Assembly: GCA_052379645.1 (NCBI GenBank)
Contig: JBQSYU010000018.1
DNA length: 64,000 nt
Strand: one strand, 5' to 3'
DNA from: Arthrobacter_H sp030452125
GTDB lineage: Bacteria > Actinomycetota > Actinomycetes > Actinomycetales > Micrococcaceae
In this document: positions 50,635 through 60,429 of the stretch, piece by piece
How positions within the stretch are numbered: position 1 is the first letter of the stretch
Layout of the letters: each line of letters starts with the position of its first letter
Position numbers and translations under genes: made by a program
The notes under the pieces: generated by a model
What the model saw: only the letters and a program-made list of their open reading frames with translations
Database searches by the model: none
What the model was told of the DNA's origin: nothing

Positions 50635-51194
50635 TAGTTGACACGTCCCAGGTAATCGCCGGTGCGGGTGTCGACCTTGACCATGGTGCCCTGCTCGAGG
50701 AAGAGCGGGACATGGATCTCGTAACCGGTTTCCACCGTGGCGGGCTTGTTGCCGGCCGAGGAGCGGTCGCCCTGCAGGCCCGGCTCGGTGTAGGTGATCT
50801 CGAGCGTGACCGACGGCGGCAGCTCCACGTAGAGCACCGTGCCCTCATGCAGGGCGATGGTGACCATCTGCGATTCGAGCATGAAGTTCGCGGCATCGCC
50901 GACGACCTTGCCCTCGACGGTGAGCTGGTCGTAGTCCTCGGTGTCCATGAAGACGTAGTCGGCGCCGTCCTGGTACAGGTACTGGTAATCGCGGCGGTCC
51001 ACGTTCGCGGTCTCGATCTTCAGACCGGCGTTGAAGGTCTTGTCAACGGTCTTGCCGGAGAGCACATTGCGCATCTTGGTGCGGACGAAGGCCCCACCCT
51101 TGCCGGGCTTCACATGCTGGAATTCGGTGATCGTCCACAGCTGGCCGTCGATCTTCAGCACGGTGCCGTTCTTGATGTCGTTAGTGGTAGCCAC
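50634..51194 (-). CDS. efp: elongation factor P
   Basis: EF-P relieves ribosome stalling at polyproline stretches. The three-barrel fold is recognisable, with the loop KPGKGGAFVRTK (Lys32 at the tip) that in other bacteria may be modified, and the C-terminal TVKVDTRTGDYLGRV-like end. The GTG at 51194 gives 186 residues, the normal size. No modification genes (epmA/epmB type) are nearby. Confidence 0.97.
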   Translation of the reverse strand: MATTNDIKNGTVLKIDGQLWTITEFQHVKPGKGGAFVRTKMRNVLSGKTVDKTFNAGLKIETANVDRRDYQYLYQDGADYVFMDTEDYDQLTVEGKVVGDAANFMLESQMVTIALHEGTVLYVELPPSVTLEITYTEPGLQGDRSSAGNKPATVETGYEIHVPLFLEQGTMVKVDTRTGDYLGRVN

Positions 51195-51292
51195 GAATAC
51201 TCTCTCTGTTGATTCCCGCTCCGCGGTCAGTGCCCGCCCGGTCACGGGCAGGACTGCGGGTCGGGTCGCATTGTCAAAAAACCATAGCCATT

Positions 51293-51796
51293 CTAACGTA
51301 CGGGCGAGGCCTTGGCCTGCGCGGCCGCCAGCGACCGCCGCGAGATCTCGATCCTGAACTCCTCGTCCCCGGCCTCCACGCGCAGGTCCAGCGCCAGCTT
51401 GAAGCGGGTCACCGCGGCATGGAAATCCCCCACCGTGTAGTAGAGGACCCCCAGCTGCTGCTGCAGTACCGACTCGTGCGGCAGGTCCTTATACTCCTCG
51501 ATGAGGTTCCGCAGCCGGTTGATGGCCCGTTGCGGGTCGCCGTTGGCGCGGACGACATCGGCGTCGACCACGCGCATCGGGAAGTTCTGTGGCTCCACGA
51601 GCCGGGTCTCGGTGACCAGTTCCGCCGCGTCGGCGACATCACCGCGGGCGACGAGGATCATGACCTTCTCCACCGGGTTGGCCGTGGCGTAGGCCTGCCG
51701 TGCGGCCTCCTCGTCGACGACCTCGGCGAGCAGGGTTTCGGGGTCGATGGCCAGGCCCGGGATCCCGGTGCGGATCCAGTTCTCTGCGGTACTCAT
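51293..51796 (-). CDS. conserved TPR-like protein of unknown function
   Basis: This is a 167-residue, soluble, mostly helical protein. Residues about 60-150 read as two tetratricopeptide-like repeats (NFPMRVVDADVVRANGDPQRAINRL, then LGVLYYTVGDFHAAVTRFKLAL). The first 35 residues resemble a short acidic head. Its ATG overlaps the aroB stop (ATGA), and it is followed by efp after 98 bp. I do not recognise a specific function; protein-protein interaction is the only reasonable inference. Confidence 0.8.
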   Translation of the reverse strand: MSTAENWIRTGIPGLAIDPETLLAEVVDEEAARQAYATANPVEKVMILVARGDVADAAELVTETRLVEPQNFPMRVVDADVVRANGDPQRAINRLRNLIEEYKDLPHESVLQQQLGVLYYTVGDFHAAVTRFKLALDLRVEAGDEEFRIEISRRSLAAAQAKASPVR

Positions 51797-52884
51797 TGGG
51801 CGATTTCCTGGTAGGCGGCGAACAACAGGGACGTATCGGGGACCTCGAGCATCCCCGGTTTGGCCAGCCCGTCCAGGACCACGAAACGCAGCAGGTCCCC
51901 GCGGGCCTTCTTATCCCGGCGCATCCCGTCGAGCAGGGACTGCCAGCGGTCGCGGCGGTAGGACACCGGCAGGCCCAGGGACTCGAGGATGTTCCGGTGC
52001 CGGTCCGCCAGCTCGTCGCTGATCCGGCCCATCGAACGGGCCAGTTCGGCGGCGAAGACCAGGCCGATGGACACCGCTGCCCCGTGGCGCATCTGGTAGC
52101 GCTCGGCCAATTCGATGGAGTGGGCCAGGGTGTGTCCGTAGTTCAGGAACTCGCGCTGGCCTGCTTCGCGCAGGTCGCTGGACACGATCCGTGCCTTCAC
52201 GGCGATGGTCCGTTCGATGATCTCGCGTAGCTGCTCGGTTCCGGCGGTGGAGGCGGCCTTCGGATCGGCCTCGATGATCTCCAGGATGCGCGGATCGGCG
52301 ATGAAACCGCATTTAACCGCCTCGGCCAGTCCGGTGATCAGCTCGTTCGGCGGCAGGGTGGCCAGGGCATCCAGATCGACCAGGACCCCCGCCGGCGGGT
52401 GGAAGGAGCCCACGAGGTTCTTGCCCTCGGCCGTGTTGATGCCGGTCTTGCCACCGACCGCGGCGTCGACCATGCCCAACAGCGAGGTCGGGACGTGGAT
52501 GACCTTGAGCCCGCGGAGCCAGGTGGCGGCGACGAATCCGGCCAGATCGCTCACCGCTCCACCACCGACCGAGACGATGGCATCGGAGCGGGTGTAGTCG
52601 TTCTGGCCCAGGACCTTCCAGCAGAAGGACGCGACCTCGATGTGCTTGCCCTCTTCGGCGTCCGGGATCTCTGCGGTCATCGCCGTGAGACCGGCGGCCT
52701 CCAGATCGGATTTGACGGTGTCACCGGTGGTGCGCAGGGCCCGCGGGTGGATGATCAGGACTTTGCGGACCCGCTCCCCCAGCAGACCCGGCAGTTCCCC
52801 GAGCAATTGCTCTCCCACGACGACGTCGTAGTTGTCCTCAGGGGCCGTACCCGTCACGCTGATGCGGGTCGAAGCGCTGCTCAT
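51793..52884 (-). CDS. aroB: 3-dehydroquinate synthase
   Basis: It converts DAHP to 3-dehydroquinate, the second step of the shikimate pathway. The NAD site VSVGGGAVSDLAGFVAATW and the metal-ligand region NYGHTLAHSIE are intact. The ATG at 52884 overlaps the aroK stop (ATGA) and gives 363 residues, the normal length; the longer frame upstream is the aroK shadow. Confidence 0.97.
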   Translation of the reverse strand: MSSASTRISVTGTAPEDNYDVVVGEQLLGELPGLLGERVRKVLIIHPRALRTTGDTVKSDLEAAGLTAMTAEIPDAEEGKHIEVASFCWKVLGQNDYTRSDAIVSVGGGAVSDLAGFVAATWLRGLKVIHVPTSLLGMVDAAVGGKTGINTAEGKNLVGSFHPPAGVLVDLDALATLPPNELITGLAEAVKCGFIADPRILEIIEADPKAASTAGTEQLREIIERTIAVKARIVSSDLREAGQREFLNYGHTLAHSIELAERYQMRHGAAVSIGLVFAAELARSMGRISDELADRHRNILESLGLPVSYRRDRWQSLLDGMRRDKKARGDLLRFVVLDGLAKPGMLEVPDTSLLFAAYQEIAQ

Positions 52885-53414
52885 GTGGTGATGCCTCCAG
52901 ATGTTGATGCATGACGCCGGTAGGCGCCCTCGATGTCTTCTGCCAACCGCGCGACGGATCCCGTGCGCGCGTCGATGGTCAGGCTGGCGCAAGCACGATA
53001 CAGGGACTCGCGCTCCGCAAGGATATCGGCCCAGCGCCGGATCGGGTCCCCGTCGAGCAGGGGCCGACCCGAATCGGCCTCGATCCGCGGGCGGACCGTG
53101 GCCAGATCGGTGTGCAGGTAGACCGTGAAGGAGCCGGCCAACAGGTCGCGGTTCCCCGGGTCCAGGACCACGCCGCCGCCGGTGGCGATCACGGACGGTT
53201 CCTCCCGTGAGGCCGCCCGGGCCAGGGTGGTGCTCTCCACGGTGCGGAAGGCCGCCTCTCCCCTCTTGGCGAAGAGTCCCGCGATGCTGCCATGCCCGGC
53301 GGTGATCTCCTCGTCGGTGTCCACGAAGCGGTATCCCAACCGGTCGGCCAGGGCCCGGCCCACGACCGATTTACCGCTGGCCATGGGCCCGATCAGGAAG
53401 ATGTCCTGCACCAT
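52881..53414 (-). CDS. aroK: shikimate kinase
   Basis: It phosphorylates shikimate. Walker A is GPMASGKS (residues 9-16), the shikimate-binding Asp lies in FVDTDEEI, and ATGGGVVL is the ring-binding motif. Length of 177 residues is normal. It shares one base with the aroC stop (TGATG) and overlaps aroB by 4 bp. Confidence 0.97.
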   Translation of the reverse strand: MVQDIFLIGPMASGKSVVGRALADRLGYRFVDTDEEITAGHGSIAGLFAKRGEAAFRTVESTTLARAASREEPSVIATGGGVVLDPGNRDLLAGSFTVYLHTDLATVRPRIEADSGRPLLDGDPIRRWADILAERESLYRACASLTIDARTGSVARLAEDIEGAYRRHASTSGGITT

Positions 53415-54613
53415 CAGTGGCGGACCGATCCCAGGGAATCGGGGATGGAATCCAGGTAGGAATCCAGGTTCCGGCGGGTTTCGGTCAACGAGTCGCCCCC
53501 GAACTTCTCCAACACCGCCTGGGCCAGTACCAGGGCGACCATGGCTTCGGCGACGACCCCGGCCGCCGGGACGGCACAGACATCGGAACGCTGGTGGTGG
53601 GCGGTGGTCTCCTCGCCGGTGGCCGTGTCGATGGTGCGCAGGGCCCGGGGCACGGTGGCGATGGGCTTCATGGCGGCCCTGACGCGCAGCGGATCCCCGA
53701 TGCTCATGCCGCCTTCGATGCCTCCGGCGCGGTTGGAGGAGCGGCCGATGGTGCCGTCCTCCTCACGGACGATCTCGTCGTGGGCTGCCGAGCCGCGGCG
53801 GGCGGCGGTGAGGAAGCCATCTCCGACCTCGACCCCCTTGATGGCCTGGATGCCCATCAGGGCGGCGGCCAGGCGGCCGTCGAGGCGACGGTCCCAATGG
53901 ACGTAGGAGCCCAGACCGGGAGGCAGGTTGTAGGCGATGACCTCCACGATGCCGCCGAGGGTCTCGCCGTCCTTATGGGCTCCATCGACCTCGGAAACCA
54001 TGGCGTCTGAGGTATCCCGATCGAAGCAGCGCAACGGGTCGGCGTCCAGGGCGACGACGTCCTCGGGAAGGGGCAGGGCGGCGGTTTCGGGAACCGAGAC
54101 GCTGCCCACGGCCACGGTGTGGCTGATCAGTTCGATGCCCAGTCCGGCCAGCAGGCGTGATGCTGCGGTTCCCAAGGCGACCCGGGCCGCGGTTTCGCGG
54201 GCGCTGGCGCGCTCGAGCACGGGGCGGGCGTCATCGAAGTCGTATTTCTGCATGCCGGTGAAGTCGGCATGTCCCGGACGTGGCCGGGTCAAGGGCGCAT
54301 TACGCGCCAGGGAGGCCAATTCGGCGTCGTCCACCGGGTCGGCGTTCATCACCTTTTCCCATTTGGGCCATTCGGTGTTCGCGACCTCGATGGCCACCGG
54401 CCCACCCTGGGTGAGTCCATGGCGGACCCCACCGACGAAACTGACCTGGTCCTTCTCGAACTTCATCCGGGCGCCGCGCCCGTAGCCGAGCCGGCGCCGG
54501 GCCAGGGCATCCTGGACGTCGGTCGTGGTCAGGGGCACACCGGCAGGCAGGCCCTCCAGGATTCCTACGAGTGCGGGTCCGTGTGATTCGCCCGCCGTCA
54601 ACCATCGCAACAT
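53414..54613 (-). CDS. aroC: chorismate synthase
   Basis: It makes chorismate from EPSP using reduced FMN. The signatures are GESHGPALVGILEG, RPGHADFTGMQKY and RSSNRAGGIEGGMS. The ATG at 54613 gives 399 residues with the canonical MLRWLTAGESHG start and a GGAG close upstream; another ATG three codons earlier is possible. Confidence 0.97.
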   Translation of the reverse strand: MLRWLTAGESHGPALVGILEGLPAGVPLTTTDVQDALARRRLGYGRGARMKFEKDQVSFVGGVRHGLTQGGPVAIEVANTEWPKWEKVMNADPVDDAELASLARNAPLTRPRPGHADFTGMQKYDFDDARPVLERASARETAARVALGTAASRLLAGLGIELISHTVAVGSVSVPETAALPLPEDVVALDADPLRCFDRDTSDAMVSEVDGAHKDGETLGGIVEVIAYNLPPGLGSYVHWDRRLDGRLAAALMGIQAIKGVEVGDGFLTAARRGSAAHDEIVREEDGTIGRSSNRAGGIEGGMSIGDPLRVRAAMKPIATVPRALRTIDTATGEETTAHHQRSDVCAVPAAGVVAEAMVALVLAQAVLEKFGGDSLTETRRNLDSYLDSIPDSLGSVRH

Positions 54614-54639
54614 GATCTCCATCCTGCCATGCCCATGGC

Positions 54640-55506
54640 TCAGTTCCGGGGGTGGGGCAGCCCCACTGCGTCACACATCACATTTGTGACTTGGCCCCAG
54701 TCGGCTTCGGTGACCCCGCTGAACATCTTCACCTGTTCAACCGCTTGGTGCAGGAGCATGGACAGTCCCCCGATCACGGTCCCGCCGGCGGCTTCCCAGG
54801 CCGAGGCCAGGGCACTGGGCCAGGGGTCGTACGCCACGTCGAGCAGCGCGGTCCCCGGGCGCAGGGTGGGCAGGTCCAGATCCTGGATCAGCCCGTCCGC
54901 GGCATGCGGGGGCAAGGTGGAGACCACCGCGTCGTAGCCTTCCAACCGCCGGGCCGCCGTCGCCACGTCAATGGCCTCGGCGGTACAACCCAGTGTCGTG
55001 GCCAGTTCGAGGACTCCTGCGGCCCGGGACCCGTCACGGACGACGTAGTCCACGCTCTGCGCGCCCATGCTCCGCAGGGCTTCGGTGGCCGCGCTCGCGG
55101 TGCCTCCCGCCCCGAGGACGGCCACGGCCCCCACCCGGTAGGCGCCGGCGTCGCCCAGGGCGCGGACGATCCCGTCGACGTCGGTGTTCTCCCCGCGCAG
55201 GTGGACCCGTCCCTCGGCCCGGCCGACCACGATGGTGTTCAGCACCCCCAGCCGCTGGACGCGTTCGGAGATGCTGTCCATCAAGGGCACCATGGCCTGT
55301 TTCAGGGGCATGGTCACCGAGGCACCCGTCCATCCGGGTTCCGTGCGCATCCTGGCGGTCAGTTCCCGGGCCTGCCCTGTGCCGGCCTCCACCCGTTGGT
55401 AGTCGATCGGGACCCGGAGTCGGGCGTAGGCGGCCTGGTGCAGGGACGGGGACTTCGAATGGGCGATCGGCTGTCCGAAGACCGCGGCCCGGGCTGGGTG
55501 GCTCAC
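54640..55506 (-). CDS. aroE: shikimate dehydrogenase
   Basis: It reduces 3-dehydroshikimate with NADPH. The shikimate site HSKSPSLHQAAY, the Lys in MPLKQAM, ENTDVDGI and the cofactor loop GAGGTASAATEAL are present. The GTG at 55506 overlaps the mltG stop (GTGA) and matches the conserved N-terminus. One of four shikimate genes in a row (aroE, aroC, aroK, aroB). Confidence 0.95.
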   Translation of the reverse strand: MSHPARAAVFGQPIAHSKSPSLHQAAYARLRVPIDYQRVEAGTGQARELTARMRTEPGWTGASVTMPLKQAMVPLMDSISERVQRLGVLNTIVVGRAEGRVHLRGENTDVDGIVRALGDAGAYRVGAVAVLGAGGTASAATEALRSMGAQSVDYVVRDGSRAAGVLELATTLGCTAEAIDVATAARRLEGYDAVVSTLPPHAADGLIQDLDLPTLRPGTALLDVAYDPWPSALASAWEAAGGTVIGGLSMLLHQAVEQVKMFSGVTEADWGQVTNVMCDAVGLPHPRN

Positions 55507-57143
55507 TTGCAGATGTCCTCGTTGTCGGAGCACCAGTCCCTGAACTCCTGCTGGTAGACCTTGTGCTGCTCATAGGTCTTGGCGAACTTCGTTTCACCGG
55601 TCTCGGTATTGACGGTCACCCAGTAGTAGTAGTCGTTCTTCTCGGGGTGGATGGCCGCGTCGATGGCCTTGTCGCCGGGCGAACCGATGGGCGTGGGGGG
55701 AAGGCCCCGGTGCTGGTACGAGTTGTACTTATTGCTCTTGTCCGCCTTCTCCTCCTTGCTCAGCTGCAGGGTGTAGCGGTCCAGGCCGTAGATGACGCTG
55801 GAGTCGACCTGCAGGAGCCCGTCGGTCTCCTTGTTGTCAGGCTTCAGCCGGTTGTCCAGTGCCCCGGAGACGATCTTGTAGTCCTTCGGGCTGGCCTCGG
55901 CCTGCAGGATGCTGGCGATCTTCAGGGCGCGGTACTGCTTGGCCGGATCCGTGACGCCCTGGCTGGTGAGCTCCTTGGTGGTGGCATCGACCATCTCCTG
56001 GAGCATGTCCTCGGCGGTGGCATCGAGCGGGAACCGGTATTCGCCCGGATGCAGGTACCCTTCGAGGTTCTTCACCGGCTTCTTGAGCCCGAACTTCTCG
56101 GGCTGGTCATTGAGGTCCTCGAGGTCACCGAGGGAAACACCGGTGTCCTCGGAGATCTTCTCGAACACCGCCTTGGTCCTGACGTTCTGCTTCACCGCCA
56201 CATAGCTGACCTTGTCCGCGGCCTCGCCGATCAGGATGTCCGCGGCGTCCTGGGCTGCCATCTTGTATTTGAGCTGGTACTCCCCCGGATGGATTTCCTT
56301 GTTCTCGGCATCCGAGTCCTGGACGGCCTCGAGGAAGATCTTGCGGTCGGACACGATGTCCTTCTCGGTCAGGTGTCCGCCGATGACCGAGGGACCCCAG
56401 CCGGGTTCGACGGTGAAGGTCACTTCGCCTTCCCCGGGGCCCGGGTAGTCCTCGGTGGTCCACATGCCCAGGATGTTCTGGAGCAGCAGCACGGTGATGG
56501 CCAGGATGATGGCGAAGATGCCGATCACGATGGCCATGATCACGTTCCGACGCTTTCGGCGTCGCTTGCGGACCCCCGGGGTCGATTGGCTTCCGTTGAG
56601 CAGGGATTCGGTGGGGCTCTCCTCCTCGGCCTCCGGCTCGGGGTCGGCGAGCAGGAGATCCTCGGCCGCGGGCGCCTCGGAGGGGGCCTGGGCCGCGAGG
56701 GGTCCGGGGGTGTGTTCGGTGCCCACGTCGTCGGAATCAACCGGCGGGTGCGCCTGGAGCAACTCGGCCTGATGGTGATCACGCACCGGAAGGTCCTCGG
56801 GCGCCGGGTCCTCGACGGGTCCGCCGTCCTCCGTCACGGGGTCAGGAGTTCCGCCATCCCCGGTGTCGGCCGTCATTGCCGCGGGTGCGGTGGGTTCGGT
56901 ATCCACGGGTTCGGGTTCGGTCGGGTCGGGATCGGCTGGTGCGGCGGCGTGCTGGGCCGCCGCCGGATGGGCCGGCTCCTCCCCGGGTGCGTGTTCATCC
57001 CAGGGGGCGGTCGGTGCCGCGCGGCGACGGCCCGAACGTAGACGACGGAACGGCGCGGGCGCCTCGGGCACCCCGGTGCCGTCGGCGCGCTCCTGAGGAC
57101 CCCCGGGTTCGACGCCGGGGCCCTCGGATTGCTGCTCGTTCAT
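55503..57143 (-). CDS. mltG: endolytic murein transglycosylase MltG
   Basis: MltG cuts nascent glycan strands at the outer membrane face. The single membrane helix lies at about residues 201-222, after a basic KRRRKRR stop. A LysM-like region and the YceG catalytic domain follow, with the Glu in SILQAEAS and the late SYQHRGLPPTPIGSPG motif. The cytoplasmic part ahead of the helix is unusually long (about 195 residues) and acidic, Pro/Ala-rich. The ATG at 57143 is at the natural start. The alaS-ruvX-mltG-aroE order is typical for Actinobacteria. Confidence 0.94.
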   Translation of the reverse strand: MNEQQSEGPGVEPGGPQERADGTGVPEAPAPFRRLRSGRRRAAPTAPWDEHAPGEEPAHPAAAQHAAAPADPDPTEPEPVDTEPTAPAAMTADTGDGGTPDPVTEDGGPVEDPAPEDLPVRDHHQAELLQAHPPVDSDDVGTEHTPGPLAAQAPSEAPAAEDLLLADPEPEAEEESPTESLLNGSQSTPGVRKRRRKRRNVIMAIVIGIFAIILAITVLLLQNILGMWTTEDYPGPGEGEVTFTVEPGWGPSVIGGHLTEKDIVSDRKIFLEAVQDSDAENKEIHPGEYQLKYKMAAQDAADILIGEAADKVSYVAVKQNVRTKAVFEKISEDTGVSLGDLEDLNDQPEKFGLKKPVKNLEGYLHPGEYRFPLDATAEDMLQEMVDATTKELTSQGVTDPAKQYRALKIASILQAEASPKDYKIVSGALDNRLKPDNKETDGLLQVDSSVIYGLDRYTLQLSKEEKADKSNKYNSYQHRGLPPTPIGSPGDKAIDAAIHPEKNDYYYWVTVNTETGETKFAKTYEQHKVYQQEFRDWCSDNEDICK

Positions 57144-57156
57144 CCTCTGATGTCCT

Positions 57157-57648
57157 TCACTGAAGATCGGTGCTGGCGGAACGCCCTCCGGAAATGACGG
57201 AGTCCCCCACATCGCGCTGTAGTGATTTTTGCATATCCAGCGCTTGTTGCAGAATATCCGCTGCGGCGACCTGGTCCACCACTTGACGATGTTTCCTTCC
57301 GTCGAGCCCGGAATCATGCAGGGCCCGATGCGCCGAAACCGTGGTCAGACGCTCGTCGATCAGCCGCACAGACACCCCGGGAGCCTGCTCCTGGAGCCCT
57401 TCGGCCAGGAGCGAGGCGTAGTCGCGGGCCATCTGTGTCGAGCCTGTTTCATGACCGCGGAGGGACCGGGGCAACCCCACGAACACCTGGACTGCTGCGT
57501 GTTCGACCACGAGCTTCGCCAGGACGCGCAGATCGCTGTTCTTCTTCAGATCCCGTTTCAAGGTCTTCAGCGGTGTGGCCAGCACCCCGTCGGGGTCGCA
57601 GAGGGCCACCCCGACGCGTGCCATGCCCACGTCGACCCCAAATTTCAC
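57157..57648 (-). CDS. ruvX: RuvX/YqgF, Holliday-junction-resolvase-like nuclease
   Basis: This is an RNase H-fold protein with DVGMARVGVALCDP at the N-terminus and DERLTTVSAHRAL in the middle. The final catalytic Asp is in VVDQVAAADILQ. In bacteria the family processes pre-16S rRNA 5' ends and has resolvase-like activity in some species. Length of 163 residues is normal. The start is GTG at 57648, 32 bp after alaS. Confidence 0.93.
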   Translation of the reverse strand: MKFGVDVGMARVGVALCDPDGVLATPLKTLKRDLKKNSDLRVLAKLVVEHAAVQVFVGLPRSLRGHETGSTQMARDYASLLAEGLQEQAPGVSVRLIDERLTTVSAHRALHDSGLDGRKHRQVVDQVAAADILQQALDMQKSLQRDVGDSVISGGRSASTDLQ

Positions 57649-57680
57649 TCCGCGCGGAGGGCCCGGCGCGTCGGAGCCGC

Positions 57681-60374
57681 TCAGGATCGTTCCGCGATCT
57701 GGCGCAGGACCGCGGCCAGCGCATCGCCGGTCCGGGCGGGATCGGAGCCGCCGCCCTGGGCGACGTCGTCCTTCCCGCCGCCGCCGCCGCCGAGGATGCC
57801 GGCGGCTGTGCGCACCAGGGCCCCGGCCTTGACGCCGAGCCCGCGGGCGGCCTCATTGGTGGCCACCAGGACCAAAGGCCGTGAGTTGGCGACGCCGGTC
57901 AACGCCACGGCGGCCGGTTCGGAGCCCAACCGGTTGCGCAGGTCCAGGGCCAAGGCGCGCAGGTCATCCGCCGAGGCGACCGCCCCGGCATCGTGGGCCA
58001 GGACCCTCACCCCGGCCACCTCGCGGGCCTGGGAGAGCAGTGCGCCGGCCTGTGCGGAGCGCTGCTCGGCCCGCAACTTCTCGATTTCCTTCTCGGCGGC
58101 CTTCAACCGGGACAAGGTTGCATGGATGCGGTCGGTCAATTCCATCGACGGGACACGGAACAAATCGGTCAGTTCGTTGACCAGTGCCCGTTCCGCGGCT
58201 CCGTGGCGGAAGGCCTCCATCCCCACGAGTGCCTCGACCCGTCGGTTGCCCGAGCCCACCGACTGCTCCCCCAGCAGGGTCAGGCTGCCGATCTGGGAGG
58301 TGTTGGCCACATGGGTGCCACCACACAGTTCGCGCGACCAGGCCCCATCGATCTCCACGACGCGCACGGTGTTCCCGTACTTCTCGCCGAAGAGGCTCAT
58401 GGCGCCCATGTCCTTGGCCTCATCCAAGCCCATGACGTTGGTCTGGACCTCGTAGCTGTTGCGGATGGCCAGGTTGGCGACTTCCTCGACCTCGGAGCGG
58501 GCGGCCTGCGACAAGGCCTCGGTCCAGCTGAAGTCGAAGCGCAGGTAGCCGGCCTTGTTGAACGAACCGGACTGGCTCGCCTCGGGACCGAGGATCTGGT
58601 GCAGGGCGGCATGGACCAGGTGGGTGGCCGAGTGGGCCTGTTCGCCGGACCGGCGGCGCTGTGCGTCGACTTCGGCGGTGACCAGGGCATCGGAGGGCAG
58701 TTCGCCTTCGCGTACGACGGCACGGTGCACCGACAGTCCGCGCACCGGGGACTGGACGTCCAGGACCTCCACGACGAAGCCGTCTCCGGTGATCAGTCCC
58801 ACGTCGGCGGCCTGGCCGCCGGCTTCGGCATAGAACGGGGTCTCGTCCAGGACCAGTTCGATCTCCTGGCCCTGCTCGGCGTAGCGGACCAGTTCCCCGT
58901 CGCGGACGATGCCGCGCACCGAGGACCCGGTGGTCAATTCGTCGTAGCCGGTGAAGACGGTGTCCCCGGCGCCATGGAGTCCGCTGAAGACGGTCAGGTC
59001 CGCGTGTCCGGCCTTCTTGGCCTTCGCGTCCTTCTGCGCCCGCTGGCGCTGTTCGCTCATCAGGGCGCGGAAGGCCCCTTCGTCGACGGCCAGACCTGCT
59101 TCCGAGGCCATCTCCAAGGTCAGGTCGATGGGGAAGCCATAGGTGTCGTGCAGGGCGAAGGCCTCTTCCCCGGACAGGGAGGTCCCGGCGGCCTTGGACG
59201 CGGTGACTGCATGTTCCAGTCGCGCGGTGCCGCTGGCGATGGTGCGCAGGAAGGCCCGCTCCTCGGCATAGGCGATCCGTGAGATGCGGGCGAAGTCGGT
59301 TTCGACCTGCGGGTAGACGCCCTTCATGGTGTCCCGGGAGACCGGAAGCAGTTCGGGCAGGACCGGATCCTCGACCCCGAGCAGCCGCATGGCACGGACC
59401 GCACGGCGGATCAGGCGACGCAGGACGTAGCCGCGTCCTTCGTTGGAGGGGCTCACCCCGTCGCTGATGAGCATGAGCGAGGACCGGATGTGGTCCCCGA
59501 CCACGCGCAGGCGCACGTCGTCGGTATGACGGGGGTCCTCCGGGTCCTCGGTGGAGGAGTATTCACGTCCGGCCAGCTCGGCGGCCCGATCCAGGACCGG
59601 ACGGACCTGGTCGGTCTCATACATGTTCTCGACGCCCTGCAGGATCATGGCCAGACGTTCCAGACCCAGACCCGTGTCGATGTTCTTCTGCGGCAGTTCT
59701 CCGGCCACATCGAAATCGGTCTTCGAACGCACCGCGGAGAGCTGGTACTGCATGAACACCAGGTTCCAGATCTCCACGAACCGGGTTTCGTCCACCGCCG
59801 GGCCGCCGTCGAGCCCGTAGGCGGGGCCCCGGTCGTAGTAGATCTCGGAGCAGGGTCCACCGGGGCCGGGCTGGCCGGTGGTCCAGTAGTTGTCTTCCTT
59901 GCCGGTGCCCACGATGCGTTCGTCGGGAACGCCCATCTGGTCGCGCCAGATCGCGCGGGCTTCGTCGTCGCGCTCCTCGCCATCCTCGTAGACGGTGACC
60001 CAGAGGCGTTCGGGGTCCAGCCCGAAACAGCCGTCATCGACCGAACCGGTCAGCAGCTCCCAGGCGTAGGAGATGGCTTCGGCCTTGAAGTAGTCCCCGA
60101 AGGAGAAGTTCCCGCACATCTGGAAGAACGTGCCGTGGCGGGCGGTCTGGCCGACTTCTTCGATGTCCCCGGTGCGCAGGCATTTCTGGATGCTCACGGC
60201 ACGCGGGTAGGGGGCCTCCTCCTGGGCGGTGAGGTAGGGAATGAAGGGGACCATGCCGGCGACGGTGAACAGCAAGGAGGGATCGTTGGAGATCAACGAG
60301 GCGCTGGGCACGACGGTGTGGCCCTTGGCTGCGAAGAATTCAACCCAACGGTTGGCGATTTCCTGCGATTTCAT
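57681..60374 (-). CDS. alaS: alanyl-tRNA synthetase
   Basis: This class II synthetase charges tRNA-Ala. The N-terminal catalytic domain starts with the typical RWVEFFAAKGHTVVPSASL. The editing domain has HSATHLVH and CGGTH zinc ligands, and the C-terminal DHHA1-like domain ends the protein. The ATG at 60374 gives 897 residues. An in-frame ATG at 60395 is an alternative. The linked ruvX and the two small upstream proteins are the usual actinobacterial neighbours. Confidence 0.97.
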   Translation of the reverse strand: MKSQEIANRWVEFFAAKGHTVVPSASLISNDPSLLFTVAGMVPFIPYLTAQEEAPYPRAVSIQKCLRTGDIEEVGQTARHGTFFQMCGNFSFGDYFKAEAISYAWELLTGSVDDGCFGLDPERLWVTVYEDGEERDDEARAIWRDQMGVPDERIVGTGKEDNYWTTGQPGPGGPCSEIYYDRGPAYGLDGGPAVDETRFVEIWNLVFMQYQLSAVRSKTDFDVAGELPQKNIDTGLGLERLAMILQGVENMYETDQVRPVLDRAAELAGREYSSTEDPEDPRHTDDVRLRVVGDHIRSSLMLISDGVSPSNEGRGYVLRRLIRRAVRAMRLLGVEDPVLPELLPVSRDTMKGVYPQVETDFARISRIAYAEERAFLRTIASGTARLEHAVTASKAAGTSLSGEEAFALHDTYGFPIDLTLEMASEAGLAVDEGAFRALMSEQRQRAQKDAKAKKAGHADLTVFSGLHGAGDTVFTGYDELTTGSSVRGIVRDGELVRYAEQGQEIELVLDETPFYAEAGGQAADVGLITGDGFVVEVLDVQSPVRGLSVHRAVVREGELPSDALVTAEVDAQRRRSGEQAHSATHLVHAALHQILGPEASQSGSFNKAGYLRFDFSWTEALSQAARSEVEEVANLAIRNSYEVQTNVMGLDEAKDMGAMSLFGEKYGNTVRVVEIDGAWSRELCGGTHVANTSQIGSLTLLGEQSVGSGNRRVEALVGMEAFRHGAAERALVNELTDLFRVPSMELTDRIHATLSRLKAAEKEIEKLRAEQRSAQAGALLSQAREVAGVRVLAHDAGAVASADDLRALALDLRNRLGSEPAAVALTGVANSRPLVLVATNEAARGLGVKAGALVRTAAGILGGGGGGKDDVAQGGGSDPARTGDALAAVLRQIAERS

Positions 60375-60429
60375 GAGTGCTGGCGATCCCTTCATGGAAC
60401 GGTACTGCGGGGTGTGGTGGAGCCTGGTG

